Source: Pseudomonas chlororaphis
GTDB taxonomy: Bacteria > Pseudomonadota > Gammaproteobacteria > Pseudomonadales > Pseudomonadaceae
DNA: 64,000 nt
NCBI RefSeq assembly: GCF_000783395.1
Contig: NZ_JSFK01000020.1
Location: 1-64,000 of the forward strand
Direction: 5' to 3'
The notes beneath the pieces are model-generated. The model made no database searches. It was not told the origin of the DNA and saw nothing but the letters and a program-made list of their open reading frames with translations. The position numbers and the translations under genes were made by a program. Each line of letters begins with the position of its first letter. Position 1 is the first letter of the stretch. Positions 26,704 to 36,221 of this stretch are shown here, one piece after another.

Positions 26704-27822
26704 TTAGCGCGATCCGGGCCAGCCTGATTTTTCGAGGGCTGCGAGCAGGGTTTGCGCATCCAGTCCCGGTACGGAATGCCCATTACCTTCGGTGCTGTCA
26801 CTGGCCAGCAACGCATTGATGATCGCTTCTTCAACCGCCTCGGTCGCGGCCAGAAACAGCTCGCTGATGTGGTCATTGTTGACCATGCGCAAGCCGTCGC
26901 AGGTCGGCGCGCCTTTGCCTTCGTAGGCCGCGGGCGGCACGTGAGCGTTGCCGGTGGCGAAGGCGATGAAAATGTCGCCGCTGTGATCCTCGTTGCCGCC
27001 GCCGGTTCGCGCCAGACCGAGGCTCGCGCGTTGTGCCAGGCGCGTGCATTGGTGCGGCAACAGCGGCGCGTCGGTGGCCAGGCAGACGACGATCGAGCCC
27101 ATGCCCGGATGCGGCAACGATGCCCGCAAGAACGGCGAATCTTTCTGCTCCATGTAGCGCCCGACCGGGTAGCCATCGACCCGCAACTCGTTGCGAATGC
27201 CGTGATTGGCCTGCACGATCGCGCCCACAGTCCAGCCGCCCTGGGCAGCGTTCAAGCGCCGCGACGAACTGCCAATGCCCCCCTTGAATTCATGGCAGAT
27301 CATGCCGCTGCCACCGCCGATAGCACCTTCCACGACGGGACCGTTAACGGCTGTGCTCAATGCCTCGGCGACGTGCTCTGGCTGGACGTGAAAGCCGTTG
27401 ATGTCATTGAGCAAACCGTCAAAGGTTTCCAGCACCACCGGCATGTTCCAGTAGAGGCGACCGTCGTCGGGTTGCTGCTGGCGGTCCAGTGCAATCAAGG
27501 CATCGCGCACCACGCCGAGGCTGTGGGTGTTGGTGAACGCAATCGGGCTGGTCAGCAGGCCGGCCTCGCGAATCCACTCAAGTCCAGTGGCGTCGCCATT
27601 GCCGTTGAGCACATGCACGCCGGCAAAACACGGTTGCTGATTGGTCGAGCCCGGGCGCGGTTCGATCAGTGTGACGCCGGTGCAGATGTCGCGCCCGGCG
27701 CTGCTGCGGCCGCGCACATTGCTGTAGCCGACGCGCACGCCGGGCACATCGGTAATGGCGTTGAGCGGGCCGGGATGCAGTTGGCCAATGCGGATGTTGA
27801 GGTCACGGGCACGAGGTTTCAT
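26704..27822 (-). CDS. P1 family (DmpA/BapA-like) self-cleaving aminopeptidase
   Basis: A 373-residue N-terminal nucleophile hydrolase. The family motif GGGSGMICHEFKGGIGSSSR lies at about 169-188. The proenzyme should cut itself between G242 and S243, where SIVVCLATDAPLLPHQ matches the beta-subunit start of DmpA, leaving serine as nucleophile. DmpA-like enzymes release N-terminal D- or L-residues and BapA-like ones cleave beta-peptides; which applies here is open. No signal peptide. Start 27822 (MKPRARDLNIRIGQ) fits the family. It lies downstream of a polyamine-type binding protein gene, separated by a REPIN. Confidence 0.92.
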   Translation of the reverse strand: MKPRARDLNIRIGQLHPGPLNAITDVPGVRVGYSNVRGRSSAGRDICTGVTLIEPRPGSTNQQPCFAGVHVLNGNGDATGLEWIREAGLLTSPIAFTNTHSLGVVRDALIALDRQQQPDDGRLYWNMPVVLETFDGLLNDINGFHVQPEHVAEALSTAVNGPVVEGAIGGGSGMICHEFKGGIGSSSRRLNAAQGGWTVGAIVQANHGIRNELRVDGYPVGRYMEQKDSPFLRASLPHPGMGSIVVCLATDAPLLPHQCTRLAQRASLGLARTGGGNEDHSGDIFIAFATGNAHVPPAAYEGKGAPTCDGLRMVNNDHISELFLAATEAVEEAIINALLASDSTEGNGHSVPGLDAQTLLAALEKSGWPGSR

Positions 27823-27867
27823 TGGTTTCTGTCTCTCAAAAAAATGCTGGGATGTTCGCCGACCCCG

Positions 27868-27955
27868 GTGGGAGCGAGCTTGCTCGCGAAGGCAGTCCAA
27901 CATTCAACATTGATGTCGACTGAGCCACCGCATTCGCGAGCAGGCTCGCTCCCAC
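27868..27955. repeat. REPIN, GTGGGAGCGAGC family
   Basis: Inverted REP pair between two minus-strand genes (binding protein and P1 peptidase); about 45 bp separate the arms. Confidence 0.9.
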
Positions 27956-27983
27956 AGGGTTTTGTGAAATGTTCAAAAACGGG

Positions 27984-29099
27984 TTACTGGCCGTTCTTGA
28001 CCTTGCTCCACACTCGCGTGCGCACGCGCTCGGTGGCTTTCGGCAACGGCTCAAGGGTGTACAGCGTGGCCATTGCCGGGGCCGATGGATAAACCGCCGG
28101 GTTGTCCCGCGTGGCGGCGGCCACCAGCGCTGTCGCCGCGCGATTGCCATTGGGGTACGACAGATGATCACTGACCGGCGCGATCACTTCGGGGCGCAGC
28201 AGATAGTCAATAAAGGCCAGACCCTGAGGACGATTCGGCGCGTCTTTGAGCAGCACCAGCGTGTCGAACCACACCGGGGCGCCTTCCTTGGGCAGGCTGT
28301 AGGCGATTTTCACGCCGTTGTTGGCTTGCTCGGCATTGGTCTTGGCTTCGAGCATCGCGCCCGACCAGCCCACCGCCACGCAAATGTTGCCGTTGGACAG
28401 GTCGCTGATGAATTTCGACGAGTTGAAGTAAGCGATGTGCGGGCGCAGTTTCAGCAGCAGCGCTTCGGCCTTTTTATAGTCTTCAGGATCGGTGCTGTTG
28501 GGTGGCAGCCCCAGATAATGCAGGGCGACCGGCAGCATCTCCGATGGCGAATCGAGCATCGCCACGCCGCACTGGCCGAGTTTGGCGAGGTTGTCTTCGT
28601 TGAACACCAGGTCCCACGAATCCACCGGCGCATTCTCGCCGAGCGCCGCACGCACTTTGTCGACGTTGTAGCCAATGCCGTTGGTGCCCCACAGGTACGG
28701 CACGGCGTATTGATTGCCGGGATCGTTGTAGGCCAGTTTCGCCAGCAGGTCGGCATCGAGATTCTTCCAGCCCGGCAGTTGATCGCGTGGCAGCGGGGCG
28801 AGGGCGCCGGCCTTGATCAGCGTCGGCAGGCTGAAGTTGCTCGCCACCACCACGTCGTAGCCGCTGCGGCTGGTCATCAATTTGCCTTCGAGGACTTCGG
28901 CACTGTCGAAGGTGTCGTAGACCGGCTGGATACCGCTGTCGCGCTGGAAATCGTGCAGGGTGTTCGGGCCGATGTAGTCGTACCAGTTGTAGACGTGCAC
29001 GCTCGGCGCGTCGACGGCCATGGCAATTGAGCTGGCGCTGAGACCGGCCAGCAGGCCCAGTTTTATGCTGAGGTTGATACAGCCACGGTGACGACGCAT
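27984..29099 (-). CDS. Periplasmic polyamine-type ABC substrate-binding protein
   Basis: A 371-residue exported binding protein resembling PotF/SpuD: signal peptide to about residue 28 (SIAMA), then VHVYNWYDYIGPNTLHDFQR, SGYDVVVASNFSLPTLIKAG, VPYLWGTNGIGYN and the C-terminal LRPEVIAPVSDHLSYPNGN. These features fit putrescine/spermidine-binding proteins. No permease or ATPase genes adjoin it, so it must share a transporter encoded elsewhere or act as a sensor component. It is divergent from a LuxR-type regulator across 110 bp. Confidence 0.9.
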   Translation of the reverse strand: MRRHRGCINLSIKLGLLAGLSASSIAMAVDAPSVHVYNWYDYIGPNTLHDFQRDSGIQPVYDTFDSAEVLEGKLMTSRSGYDVVVASNFSLPTLIKAGALAPLPRDQLPGWKNLDADLLAKLAYNDPGNQYAVPYLWGTNGIGYNVDKVRAALGENAPVDSWDLVFNEDNLAKLGQCGVAMLDSPSEMLPVALHYLGLPPNSTDPEDYKKAEALLLKLRPHIAYFNSSKFISDLSNGNICVAVGWSGAMLEAKTNAEQANNGVKIAYSLPKEGAPVWFDTLVLLKDAPNRPQGLAFIDYLLRPEVIAPVSDHLSYPNGNRAATALVAAATRDNPAVYPSAPAMATLYTLEPLPKATERVRTRVWSKVKNGQ

Positions 29100-29209
29100 G
29101 ATGCGGCACTCCTGGCCTGTGCAGGCCGGTGATGAACAGGAGTGCTCAGCCTATCGGGCCGGTCACGCCTGACCCATTCCCATCATGGGTTACTCAAAAG
29201 GGGTAGTGC

Positions 29210-29989
29210 GTGGACGCGTTGTTGCAGGAACTGCCGGTGCATCAAAGCCTGGCGCGGGTATTTGCCGGTGTCGGTCAGGACGGTTTCTGGCGTGCGCTGG
29301 TAGACACGTTGCGGCTGCTGGTGCCGCTGGACAACGCGCTGGTGGCGTTGATGAAAGCCGGGCAGGCGCCGCAATTGCTGATCGACTTCGACAGCAAGGG
29401 CCACGCGGACGAGCAAGAGGAACTGGCCGGTTACAGCGCCGGGATGTACCTGCTCGATCCGTTCTATCAAACCGCCTCGACCGGTATTGCCGACGGCTTG
29501 CACAGCCTCGCCTCGGTGGCGCCGGACCAGTTTCTGCACAGCGAGTATTACCAGAGCTATTTTCGTTCGGTGGTCGGCGAGGACGAGTTGCAGTTCATGA
29601 TCAACGTCGAGGGCGGCGTGCTCGGTTTGTCATTGGGTCGTTCGACGCCGTTCGACATGGCCGAGCAGGGCAGACTGCTGTGCGTGCGTGACTGGGTGTT
29701 GGCGGCAATGCGTCGGCATGTGCAGTTGCTACCGCCGCAGGGCACGGTGGCGGAAACGCCGGTCGGTGATTTGGCGGCGTTGCTCGACCGCTTCGATGCG
29801 CGGCTGACGGTGCGTGAGGTCGATACGGCGCGGCTGATCTTGCAGGGCTTCTCCAGTAAAGCGATGGCCCAGCAGATGGGCATCTCGCCGGAGACGGTCA
29901 AGGTGCATCGGCGCAATCTGTATCACAAGCTCAATGTCACCGGGCATGGTGAGTTGTTTGCGTTGGTGTTGCGCCCACCAACTCCCTGA
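29210..29989 (+). CDS. LuxR-family transcriptional regulator
   Basis: A 259-residue regulator starting with GTG behind AAGGGG. The C-terminal 65 residues form the LuxR helix-turn-helix (LTVREVDTARLILQGFSSKA, MGISPETVKVHRRNLYHKL). The N-terminal 190 residues are a sensor domain of unknown ligand; they lack a receiver aspartate pattern, so it is not an ordinary two-component regulator. Divergent from the polyamine-type binding protein gene, which it probably controls. Confidence 0.9.
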   Translation: MDALLQELPVHQSLARVFAGVGQDGFWRALVDTLRLLVPLDNALVALMKAGQAPQLLIDFDSKGHADEQEELAGYSAGMYLLDPFYQTASTGIADGLHSLASVAPDQFLHSEYYQSYFRSVVGEDELQFMINVEGGVLGLSLGRSTPFDMAEQGRLLCVRDWVLAAMRRHVQLLPPQGTVAETPVGDLAALLDRFDARLTVREVDTARLILQGFSSKAMAQQMGISPETVKVHRRNLYHKLNVTGHGELFALVLRPPTP

Positions 29990-30004
29990 TTCACCGCAAA
30001 ACCT

Positions 30005-30092
30005 GTGGGAGCTGGCTTGCCAGCGATGGCGGTATGTCGGGCGATGAAGATGTCGACTGCGCCGTCCTCATCGCTGGCAAGCCAGCTCCCAC
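30005..30092. repeat. REPIN, GTGGGAGCTGGC family
   Basis: Inverted pair of the GTGGGAGCTGGCTTGCCAGC variant between convergent genes (LuxR regulator and methyltransferase). Confidence 0.9.
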
Positions 30093-30125
30093 AGGGGGCC
30101 GTGGTGTTTGCGCGATGGCGGGGTG

Positions 30126-31067
30126 TCAGGGGGTGCGCTGGAAGACTAAAGCCTTGAGTCCGCTTTCTGGATCAATGTCCGGAAACTCCGGGGGATTCTC
30201 CAGTCGCTCTACAAAACGCAGACTCGGCGCTTCCTGGGTCACGCCATCAATCAGAAAGTCCGAACCAAACGCCGGATCATTCATGCACGCCAGCACGGTA
30301 CCTTGCGCCGTAAGCAATTCCGGCAGGCGGCGCAGCACGCGCTGGTAATCCTTGGTCAGCAGGAAACTGCCTTTCTGGAACGACGGCGGATCGATGATCA
30401 CCAGATCATACGGGCCGCTGTTGATCACCTTGCCCCAGGACTTGAACAGGTCGTGGCCGAGGAAACTGACTTTGCTCAGGTCATGGCCGTTCAAGCGATG
30501 GTTGTCGCGGCCACGGCTCAGGGCCGCGCGGGACATGTCCAGGTTGACCACATGGCTGGCGCCACCCTCGATGGCGGCCACGGAAAAACCGCAGGTGTAG
30601 GCAAACAGGTTCAACACGCGTTTGCCGTTGGCCTGTTCGCGCACCCAGTTGCGTCCATAGCGCATATCGAGAAACAGCCCGGCGTTCTGTTTGCGTCCCA
30701 GGTCGACGCGGTACTGCAAGCCGCCTTCAACGATGGTCATTTCGTCGATTTCATCGCCTAGCAACCACTCGGCGGTGCTCTGCGGCAAATAGCGATGCTG
30801 GATCAGCAAGGTGTGCGCGCCAGACTGTTTCCATTCGGCGGAACCGGTGAGCTCCAGCAGCAACGCCTTGAGATTGTCCAGTTGCTCAGGCGCCGGTTCC
30901 TTGAACAGCGACACCAGCACCACGCCTTGCAGCCAGTCCACGGTCAACTGCTCCAGCCCGGCCCAGCAGCGTCCGCGCCCGTGGAACAGGCGACGGGTTT
31001 CGCTCGGTGCGGCCGCGAGGGCCGGCAGCAGATGGGCGTGGAGGGTGGCGAGGGCTTCAGGGTTCAT
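30126..31067 (-). CDS. Class I SAM-dependent methyltransferase, RlmI-like
   Basis: A 313-residue cytoplasmic methyltransferase. After a variable N-terminal third come NAGLFLDMRYGRNWV, the SAM-binding NLFAYTCGFSVAAIEGGA, VNLDMS, and the catalytic DPPSFQKGSFLL. The order and motifs resemble RlmI/RlmK enzymes that methylate cytosine or guanine in 23S rRNA, although the PUA domain of RlmI is not evident; the RNA target is inferred. Monocistronic. Confidence 0.85.
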   Translation of the reverse strand: MNPEALATLHAHLLPALAAAPSETRRLFHGRGRCWAGLEQLTVDWLQGVVLVSLFKEPAPEQLDNLKALLLELTGSAEWKQSGAHTLLIQHRYLPQSTAEWLLGDEIDEMTIVEGGLQYRVDLGRKQNAGLFLDMRYGRNWVREQANGKRVLNLFAYTCGFSVAAIEGGASHVVNLDMSRAALSRGRDNHRLNGHDLSKVSFLGHDLFKSWGKVINSGPYDLVIIDPPSFQKGSFLLTKDYQRVLRRLPELLTAQGTVLACMNDPAFGSDFLIDGVTQEAPSLRFVERLENPPEFPDIDPESGLKALVFQRTP

Positions 31068-31266
31068 CGGTCAGGATCGGCAAGCAAAAGGGCCGGCATT
31101 TTAACCACAAATACGCCGTCGCGAACGATTGCCGGCGACGGGCAAAAATGGCCTTTCGCAAAAGACCTGTATCAAAAATGAATTTCTGCAGAGCCCGCTG
31201 CTCATACCAGTTAAGCAGCGGATTCAAGCCGCTAAATCGTTAATGCAATTCAGGGAGTGCAGTTCC

Positions 31267-31680
31267 ATGTGCCCAACACCTACGGCGAGCGCGCACCTTC
31301 CTGACGGATTGATTCTGGTGGTTGAGGACGATCCGTTGATTCTGGAGTTTCTCTGCGAAATTCTTCAGGAGGAAGGTTTCAAGGTCGAGCCGCAGACCAG
31401 TGCCGACGCCGCATCAATTTACCTTGAGCAGAACGCCCCGAACGTGGCGTTGCTACTGACTGACATCACCATGCCCGGCACCCTCAATGGTGCTGATCTG
31501 GCCAATCTGGTCGGCGACCGCTGGCCAGACAAACCGGTGATGGTCATGTCCGGTTATGAAACGCCCGAGACCTCCGGGGTCAAGCATCCGGTGGCGTTCA
31601 TCAAGAAACCGTGGGCCATTGGGCAGTTGCTCGACTGCGTCGACAGCGCCTTCAAATCCAAGGCACCGCGCCTGCACTGA
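31267..31680 (+). CDS. Stand-alone receiver-domain response regulator
   Basis: A 137-residue protein consisting of one receiver domain. Key residues are visible: acidic pair E20 D21 D22 (VVEDDPLI), phospho-acceptor D66 (LLLTDITMPG), S95 (VMSGYE) and K114 (FIKKPW). There is no output domain, so it works by protein contact or as a phosphate relay. The KKPW variant is common in receivers paired with hybrid kinases; the hybrid kinase at 11.6 kb is one possible partner, without direct evidence. ATG 31267 follows GGGAG. Confidence 0.88.
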   Translation: MCPTPTASAHLPDGLILVVEDDPLILEFLCEILQEEGFKVEPQTSADAASIYLEQNAPNVALLLTDITMPGTLNGADLANLVGDRWPDKPVMVMSGYETPETSGVKHPVAFIKKPWAIGQLLDCVDSAFKSKAPRLH

Positions 31681-31749
31681 CACGCTGGGTGAATCGACCG
31701 GGCAAGTGCTACATTGCCCGCCCGGTCTTTTGCCAGAGGATGCGACCTT

Positions 31750-32418
31750 TTGTCTGCTCACGATGCTGTATTCGATCGCGCGTTCGGCGCGTTTCTGTTC
31801 GACATGGACGGCACTGTCCTCAACTCCATTGCCGCCGCCGAGCGCATCTGGTCAGCCTGGGCCGTGCGCCATGGCATCGATGTGGACACCTTTTTGCCGA
31901 CCATTCATGGCGTGCGCGCCATCGACACCATCACCCGTCTGAACCTGCCAGGGGTGGATGCCGAGGCGCAAGCGGCATTCATCACCGAGGCTGAAATCGA
32001 CGACGTCGAAGGCATTGTCGAGATCCCGGGCGCGGCGAAGTTTCTCAACAGCCTGCCCAAAGATCGCTGGGCGATGGTGACCTCGGCGCCACGGGATCTG
32101 GCCTTGCGGCGGATGGCGGCGGCGGGGATTCCAGAGCCTGCGGTGATGATCACCGCTGAAGATGTAAAGGCGGGTAAACCTGATCCGGCCGGCTATTTAC
32201 TGGCAGCCAAACGTCTTGGTCTGGAAGCGCGTGATTGCCTGATCTTCGAAGACGCTACGGTGGGTATTCAGGCTGCCGAAGCCGCCGGTGCGCCGTTGAT
32301 GATCATCACCACGACGCATCAGCATCCGCTGGAAACGGCCCATGCGACGTTGGCCAGTTATGCTGCGGTGCAGGTCAAGGTCGACAACGACGGCGAACTT
32401 CACCTGCAAAAAAACTGA
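31750..32418 (+). CDS. HAD-superfamily sugar-phosphate phosphatase
   Basis: A 222-residue HAD-IA hydrolase. Motif I is DMDGTVLNS (nucleophile D and acid/base D), motif II is VTSAPRD, motif III lysine is AGKPDP, motif IV is IFEDATVGIQA. The set resembles E. coli sugar phosphatase YfbT and 2-deoxyglucose-6-phosphatase types. No ATG fits: the TTG at 31750 follows AGAGGA with nine bases spacing and is taken as start. Lies 70 bp after the receiver gene in the same direction. Confidence 0.85.
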   Translation: MSAHDAVFDRAFGAFLFDMDGTVLNSIAAAERIWSAWAVRHGIDVDTFLPTIHGVRAIDTITRLNLPGVDAEAQAAFITEAEIDDVEGIVEIPGAAKFLNSLPKDRWAMVTSAPRDLALRRMAAAGIPEPAVMITAEDVKAGKPDPAGYLLAAKRLGLEARDCLIFEDATVGIQAAEAAGAPLMIITTTHQHPLETAHATLASYAAVQVKVDNDGELHLQKN

Positions 32419-32433
32419 CATAACACAGTCCCT

Positions 32434-32520
32434 GTGGGAGCTGGCTTGCCAGCGATGAGGCCCTGTCAGTCACTATAAATTTGACTGAACTACCGCTATC
32501 GCTGGCAAGCCAGCTCTCAC
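32434..32520. repeat. REPIN, GTGGGAGCTGGC family
   Basis: Inverted pair between convergent HAD phosphatase and methyltransferase-family genes; the right arm carries one change (CAGCTCTCAC). Confidence 0.9.
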
Positions 32521-32542
32521 AGGGTTAAGTGTTGCCCTGTGG

Positions 32543-33202
32543 TCAGTAAACCCCCGGCAGCAACCGCCAACTCCGCGCACAGTAAGCGTCATACTCCGCC
32601 CCAAACTGCGCCCGCAGCAGGGCTTCTTCCGAGTGAATCCGGGCAATCAACGGGATCAACGTCAGCGCCGCCAGCATCAGTCCGACTACCGAACGAAACG
32701 CCAGCGCCCAGCCCACGGCATTGATCACCAACCCCAGATAACTCGGATTACGCAGATGTTGATAGATGCCATCGGTGACCAACCGGTGCCCCGGCTGAAT
32801 CGCCACCAATCCACTGAACCGCCGCCCCAGCACAAACACCGGCCACAATCGTAGCGCGCCGCCGATGATAAACAGCAACGCGCCGAGCCAGCGCACGCCT
32901 TCACCGCCTACCGTCCAGAAATTCACCCGGTCGCAATAGGCCGGCAAGAAACCACTGACCAGCCCGATCACTCCAAACGCTGGAATCACCCAGCGATTGG
33001 CGCGGTCTTCACGCTCGCCAGCACTCAGGTTGACCTCACTGAACAGCGAAGCAATCACCATCGCCACCGTCGCCAATGCCACGATCACCAGCGAACCGTG
33101 GGAAAAGAACATCGCCACACCGCCAATGCCCCACACGGCCAGGCCGAGGTAGGCAAGTGTGGCGAGTACCGCGACGACGGTCATTTGCGCAGACATTTTC
33201 AT
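32543..33202 (-). CDS. Membrane isoprenylcysteine carboxyl methyltransferase-family protein
   Basis: A 219-residue inner-membrane protein with about six helices. The C-terminal motif GRRFSGLVAIQPGHRLVTDG, YQHLRNPSYLGLVI and EEALLRAQFGAEYDAYC is typical of the ICMT/PEMT-like family that uses S-adenosylmethionine. The bacterial substrates are mostly unknown. Start 33202 (MKMSAQM) is chosen because codons further up run into a REPIN. Confidence 0.85.
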   Translation of the reverse strand: MKMSAQMTVVAVLATLAYLGLAVWGIGGVAMFFSHGSLVIVALATVAMVIASLFSEVNLSAGEREDRANRWVIPAFGVIGLVSGFLPAYCDRVNFWTVGGEGVRWLGALLFIIGGALRLWPVFVLGRRFSGLVAIQPGHRLVTDGIYQHLRNPSYLGLVINAVGWALAFRSVVGLMLAALTLIPLIARIHSEEALLRAQFGAEYDAYCARSWRLLPGVY

Positions 33203-33271
33203 GGTCAACTCACGGCTGGGTGCGTATCCGTTGAGTGTAGAACGCCCGAGGGTAATGGTTGTGGCGCTGGC

Positions 33272-33369
33272 CTCATCGCGGGCAAGCCCGCTCCCACAGG
33301 GATTTGCGGCGTACACAAAGTTCAGGCTCACCCATGAACCAGTGGGAGCGGGCTTGCCCGCGATGAGGC
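33272..33369. repeat. REPIN, GTGGGAGCGGGC variant
   Basis: Inverted pair with core GTGGGAGCGGGCTTGCCCGC, tails facing out, between two minus-strand genes (LysR regulator and ICMT-family protein). A third core variant in this window. Confidence 0.88.
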
Positions 33370-33373
33370 CCGT

Positions 33374-34270
33374 TCAGTCAGCGGAAATCTCATTACCTGT
33401 CAAAACGGTGCGGAAAGTCTCGACCAACGGCCGCAAATTTATCCGGTGCCACGCCGCCCACAACGGCGTGGTCAATGTCAGCCACGGCAGTTCACGCAAC
33501 ACCACCCCCGGCGGCGCGTTATGACTGAGGCCTTTCTGAATCATCGCAATCCCCAGCCCCGACGCCACCAACCCCAATGCAGTAAACGGCTCGCTCGCCT
33601 GCATGCGCACATCCGGGGTGAAGCCAGCGCGGATGCAGGCGCTGACAAACTCATCGTTGGCATCCTGGCGTGGCTGCACGCCGATCCATTCCTGATTGGC
33701 CAGATCCTCAGGACTCAATGCCACTTGCTGGGCCAGCGGATGAGGTTCCGGCAACGCCAGCAGCATCGGCTCATTCAGCACCTGGAAACTCAACAGATCC
33801 GCATCGTCATCGGTCGGCGGCTCACTCACCAAGGCAATATCGAGGCTACGCTGACGCAGGCCCTCCAATTGCTCCGCGGAACTGAGGTTGTACAGCGCGA
33901 CGTGCACGTTGGGACGATCCGCGCGCAACACGCGCAAGGCATTGGGCAGGACGCCGGCGTGCATGGCGTTCTCGATATAGCCGATGCACAAGCCACCTTC
34001 TTCGCCACGGCCCAGGCGTTTGCCGAGGGATTCGAGGCGATTGGCGTGGGTCAGCAGGGCGCGGGTTTCGGCAAGAAAAGTCTGGCCGTCGCGGGTCAGG
34101 CGAATGCGTTGCTGGCTGCGCTCGAACAGCGTCAGGCCCAGCCGTTCTTCGAGCTGGGCGATCTGCCGGCTCAGTGGCGACTGGGAAATATGCAGCCGTT
34201 CGGCGGCGCGGCCGACGTGTTCTTCCTCGGCGACTACAACGAAGTAGCGCAATTGGCGGATATCGATCAT
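33374..34270 (-). CDS. LysR-family regulator
   Basis: A 298-residue regulator. The N-terminal helix-turn-helix (MIDIRQLRYFVVVAEEEHVG, AERLHISQSPLSRQIAQLE) is clear, followed by a periplasmic-binding-like effector domain (about 90-290). Start at 34270 fits the family exactly. It is divergent from the aldo-keto reductase/SDR/SRPBCC operon across 113 bp and most likely controls it. Confidence 0.92.
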   Translation of the reverse strand: MIDIRQLRYFVVVAEEEHVGRAAERLHISQSPLSRQIAQLEERLGLTLFERSQQRIRLTRDGQTFLAETRALLTHANRLESLGKRLGRGEEGGLCIGYIENAMHAGVLPNALRVLRADRPNVHVALYNLSSAEQLEGLRQRSLDIALVSEPPTDDDADLLSFQVLNEPMLLALPEPHPLAQQVALSPEDLANQEWIGVQPRQDANDEFVSACIRAGFTPDVRMQASEPFTALGLVASGLGIAMIQKGLSHNAPPGVVLRELPWLTLTTPLWAAWHRINLRPLVETFRTVLTGNEISAD

Positions 34271-34383
34271 ATCAGACCTATAGGGACTCAAGTGCTGCGT
34301 ATTATGTCTTGGACGGTCTCGGTGTCGCAATCTAGGATCTGCTCAACGGTCACACAGACCCAGAACCTATTGAGGAAAAACCC

Positions 34384-35406
34384 ATGAGCTTGAAAGACAA
34401 ACTGCCCGGCCAACTGGGCTTCGGCACCGCACCACTGGGCAACATGTTCCGCGCGATCCCCGAAGAAGAAGCGCAGGCCACCGTGCATGCCGCGTGGGAT
34501 GCCGGCGTGCGTTACTTCGATACCGCGCCTTTTTACGGCTCCGGTCTGTCGGAGATCCGCCTCGGCGAAGCACTGAAGCAGTACAAGCGCGACGACTACG
34601 TGCTGAGCAGCAAGGTCGGCCGAGTGATTCTCGATGAAGTCGAAGACGCCGCTGCCCGTGATCTCGGCGAGAAAAGCGGCGTGTTCGAACACGGTCGCCC
34701 GAACAAGATCGTCAACGACTACAGCGCCGACGCAACCCTGCGCTCCATTGAGGACAGCCTCAAACGCCTGCAAACCGATCGCCTCGACATCGTCTGGGTG
34801 CACGACATCGCGCAGGATTTCTACGGTGATCAATGGCTGGAGTACTTCAACCAGGCCCGCACCGGCGCATTCAAAGTACTGACCCGCTTGCGTGAAGAAG
34901 GCGTGATCAAAGGCTGGGGCTTGGGCGTGAACAAAGTCGAGCCATGTGAATTGACCCTTGATCTCAGCGAAGCGCAGCCGGATGGTTTCCTGTTGGCCGG
35001 TCGCTACACGCTGCTGGATCACGAACGCCCGCTGCAACGCTTGATGGATTCGGCGCTGGCGCAGAACGTTGAGATCGTCGTCGGTGGCCCTTATAGCTCA
35101 GGAATTCTGGCCGGTGGCTCGCACTTCGAATACCAGCAGGCCAGCCCTGAGATCATCGCCAAGGTCGAGCAGATCAAGCGCATCGCCGCCGCTTACAACG
35201 TCGATATCAAAGCCGCTGCGCTACAGTTCTCGCTGGCCAATCCAGCGGTCGCTGCGGTGATTCCCGGCGCGAGCAAACCCGGTCGTATCGCTGAAGATGT
35301 CGCGGCGTTGTCGGCGACCATTCCTGCCGGTTTCTGGCAGGCGATGCGCGACGCCCGACTGGTTTCCGAGCGTGCACCATTGCCAATCGATGAGGTGAAA
35401 GCATGA
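34384..35406 (+). CDS. Aldo-keto reductase
   Basis: A 340-residue NAD(P)-dependent oxidoreductase. The catalytic tetrad is D46, Y51 (YFDTAPFYGSG), K77 (VLSSKVGR) and H140 (IVWVHD). The LGFGTAPLGN start and long C terminus resemble D-threo-aldose (L-fucose) dehydrogenases and pyridoxal 4-dehydrogenase. The substrate is unresolved. First gene of a three-gene operon; its stop overlaps the SDR start (ATGA). Confidence 0.9.
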   Translation: MSLKDKLPGQLGFGTAPLGNMFRAIPEEEAQATVHAAWDAGVRYFDTAPFYGSGLSEIRLGEALKQYKRDDYVLSSKVGRVILDEVEDAAARDLGEKSGVFEHGRPNKIVNDYSADATLRSIEDSLKRLQTDRLDIVWVHDIAQDFYGDQWLEYFNQARTGAFKVLTRLREEGVIKGWGLGVNKVEPCELTLDLSEAQPDGFLLAGRYTLLDHERPLQRLMDSALAQNVEIVVGGPYSSGILAGGSHFEYQQASPEIIAKVEQIKRIAAAYNVDIKAAALQFSLANPAVAAVIPGASKPGRIAEDVAALSATIPAGFWQAMRDARLVSERAPLPIDEVKA

Positions 35407-36200
35407 AGATTGATCTGAGTGGAAAACTGGCCATCGTCAGCGGCAGCACCGCCGGCATTGGTCTGGGCATCAGCCAGTCGCTGGCTGAATCCGGCGCCAC
35501 AGTGGTGGTGATCGGTCGCGATGCCGCCAAGGTCGAGCAGGCGCTGGCGAGCATTCGCGAGAAGGTGCCGGGCGCGCAATTGCGCGGCTTGACGGCCGAT
35601 CTGGGCACCGCCGAAGGCGCGCAGAAACTGTTCGCCGCCGAACCGCGCGCGGACATTCTGGTGAACAATCTCGGCATCTTCGACGCCGTGGATTTCTTCG
35701 AAGCGCCGGACAGCGAGTGGACGCGTTTCTATGAGGTCAACGTGATTTCCGGCGTGCGCCTGTCTCGGCATTACGTGCCGGCGATGGTCGAGCAGGGTTG
35801 GGGGCGGGTGATTTTCCTGTCCTCGGAATCCGGCGTCGCCACACCGGCCGACATGATCAATTACGGCGTGACCAAAAGCGCCAATCTGGCGGTGTCCCAC
35901 GGTCTGGCCAAACGTCTGGCTGGCACCGGGGTGACGGTCAATGCGATCCTGCCGGGGCCGACCTTCACCGATGGCCTTGAAGACATGCTCAAGGATGCCG
36001 CCGCTGAATCCGGGCGTAACCTGCGCGATGAAGCCGACGCCTTTGTACGCAAGGCCCGCCCGACCTCGATCATCCAGCGCGTGGCGGATGTTGAAGAGGT
36101 CGCGCATCTGGTGACCTACATTGCTTCGCCGCTGTCGTCGGCCACCACTGGCGCCGCGTTGCGCGTCGATGGCGGCGTGGTCGACAGCCTGACCATTTGA
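35403..36200 (+). CDS. Short-chain dehydrogenase/reductase
   Basis: A 265-residue classical SDR. The cofactor loop is VSGSTAGIGLGIS (about 12-24), the structural NNLG motif is present, and the catalytic residues are S141 (LSSESG), Y154 and K158 (NYGVTKSAN). ATG overlaps the aldo-keto reductase stop, so translation is coupled. The neighbours suggest consecutive oxidation or reduction steps on one carbonyl substrate. Confidence 0.92.
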   Translation: MKIDLSGKLAIVSGSTAGIGLGISQSLAESGATVVVIGRDAAKVEQALASIREKVPGAQLRGLTADLGTAEGAQKLFAAEPRADILVNNLGIFDAVDFFEAPDSEWTRFYEVNVISGVRLSRHYVPAMVEQGWGRVIFLSSESGVATPADMINYGVTKSANLAVSHGLAKRLAGTGVTVNAILPGPTFTDGLEDMLKDAAAESGRNLRDEADAFVRKARPTSIIQRVADVEEVAHLVTYIASPLSSATTGAALRVDGGVVDSLTI

Positions 36201-36221
36201 ATTCTGGAGAGACGTTTATTT

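Noticed and set aside
31714..31749. Earlier TTG start for the HAD phosphatase
   Set aside because: No ribosome site precedes it, while AGAGGA is correctly spaced from the TTG at 31750.
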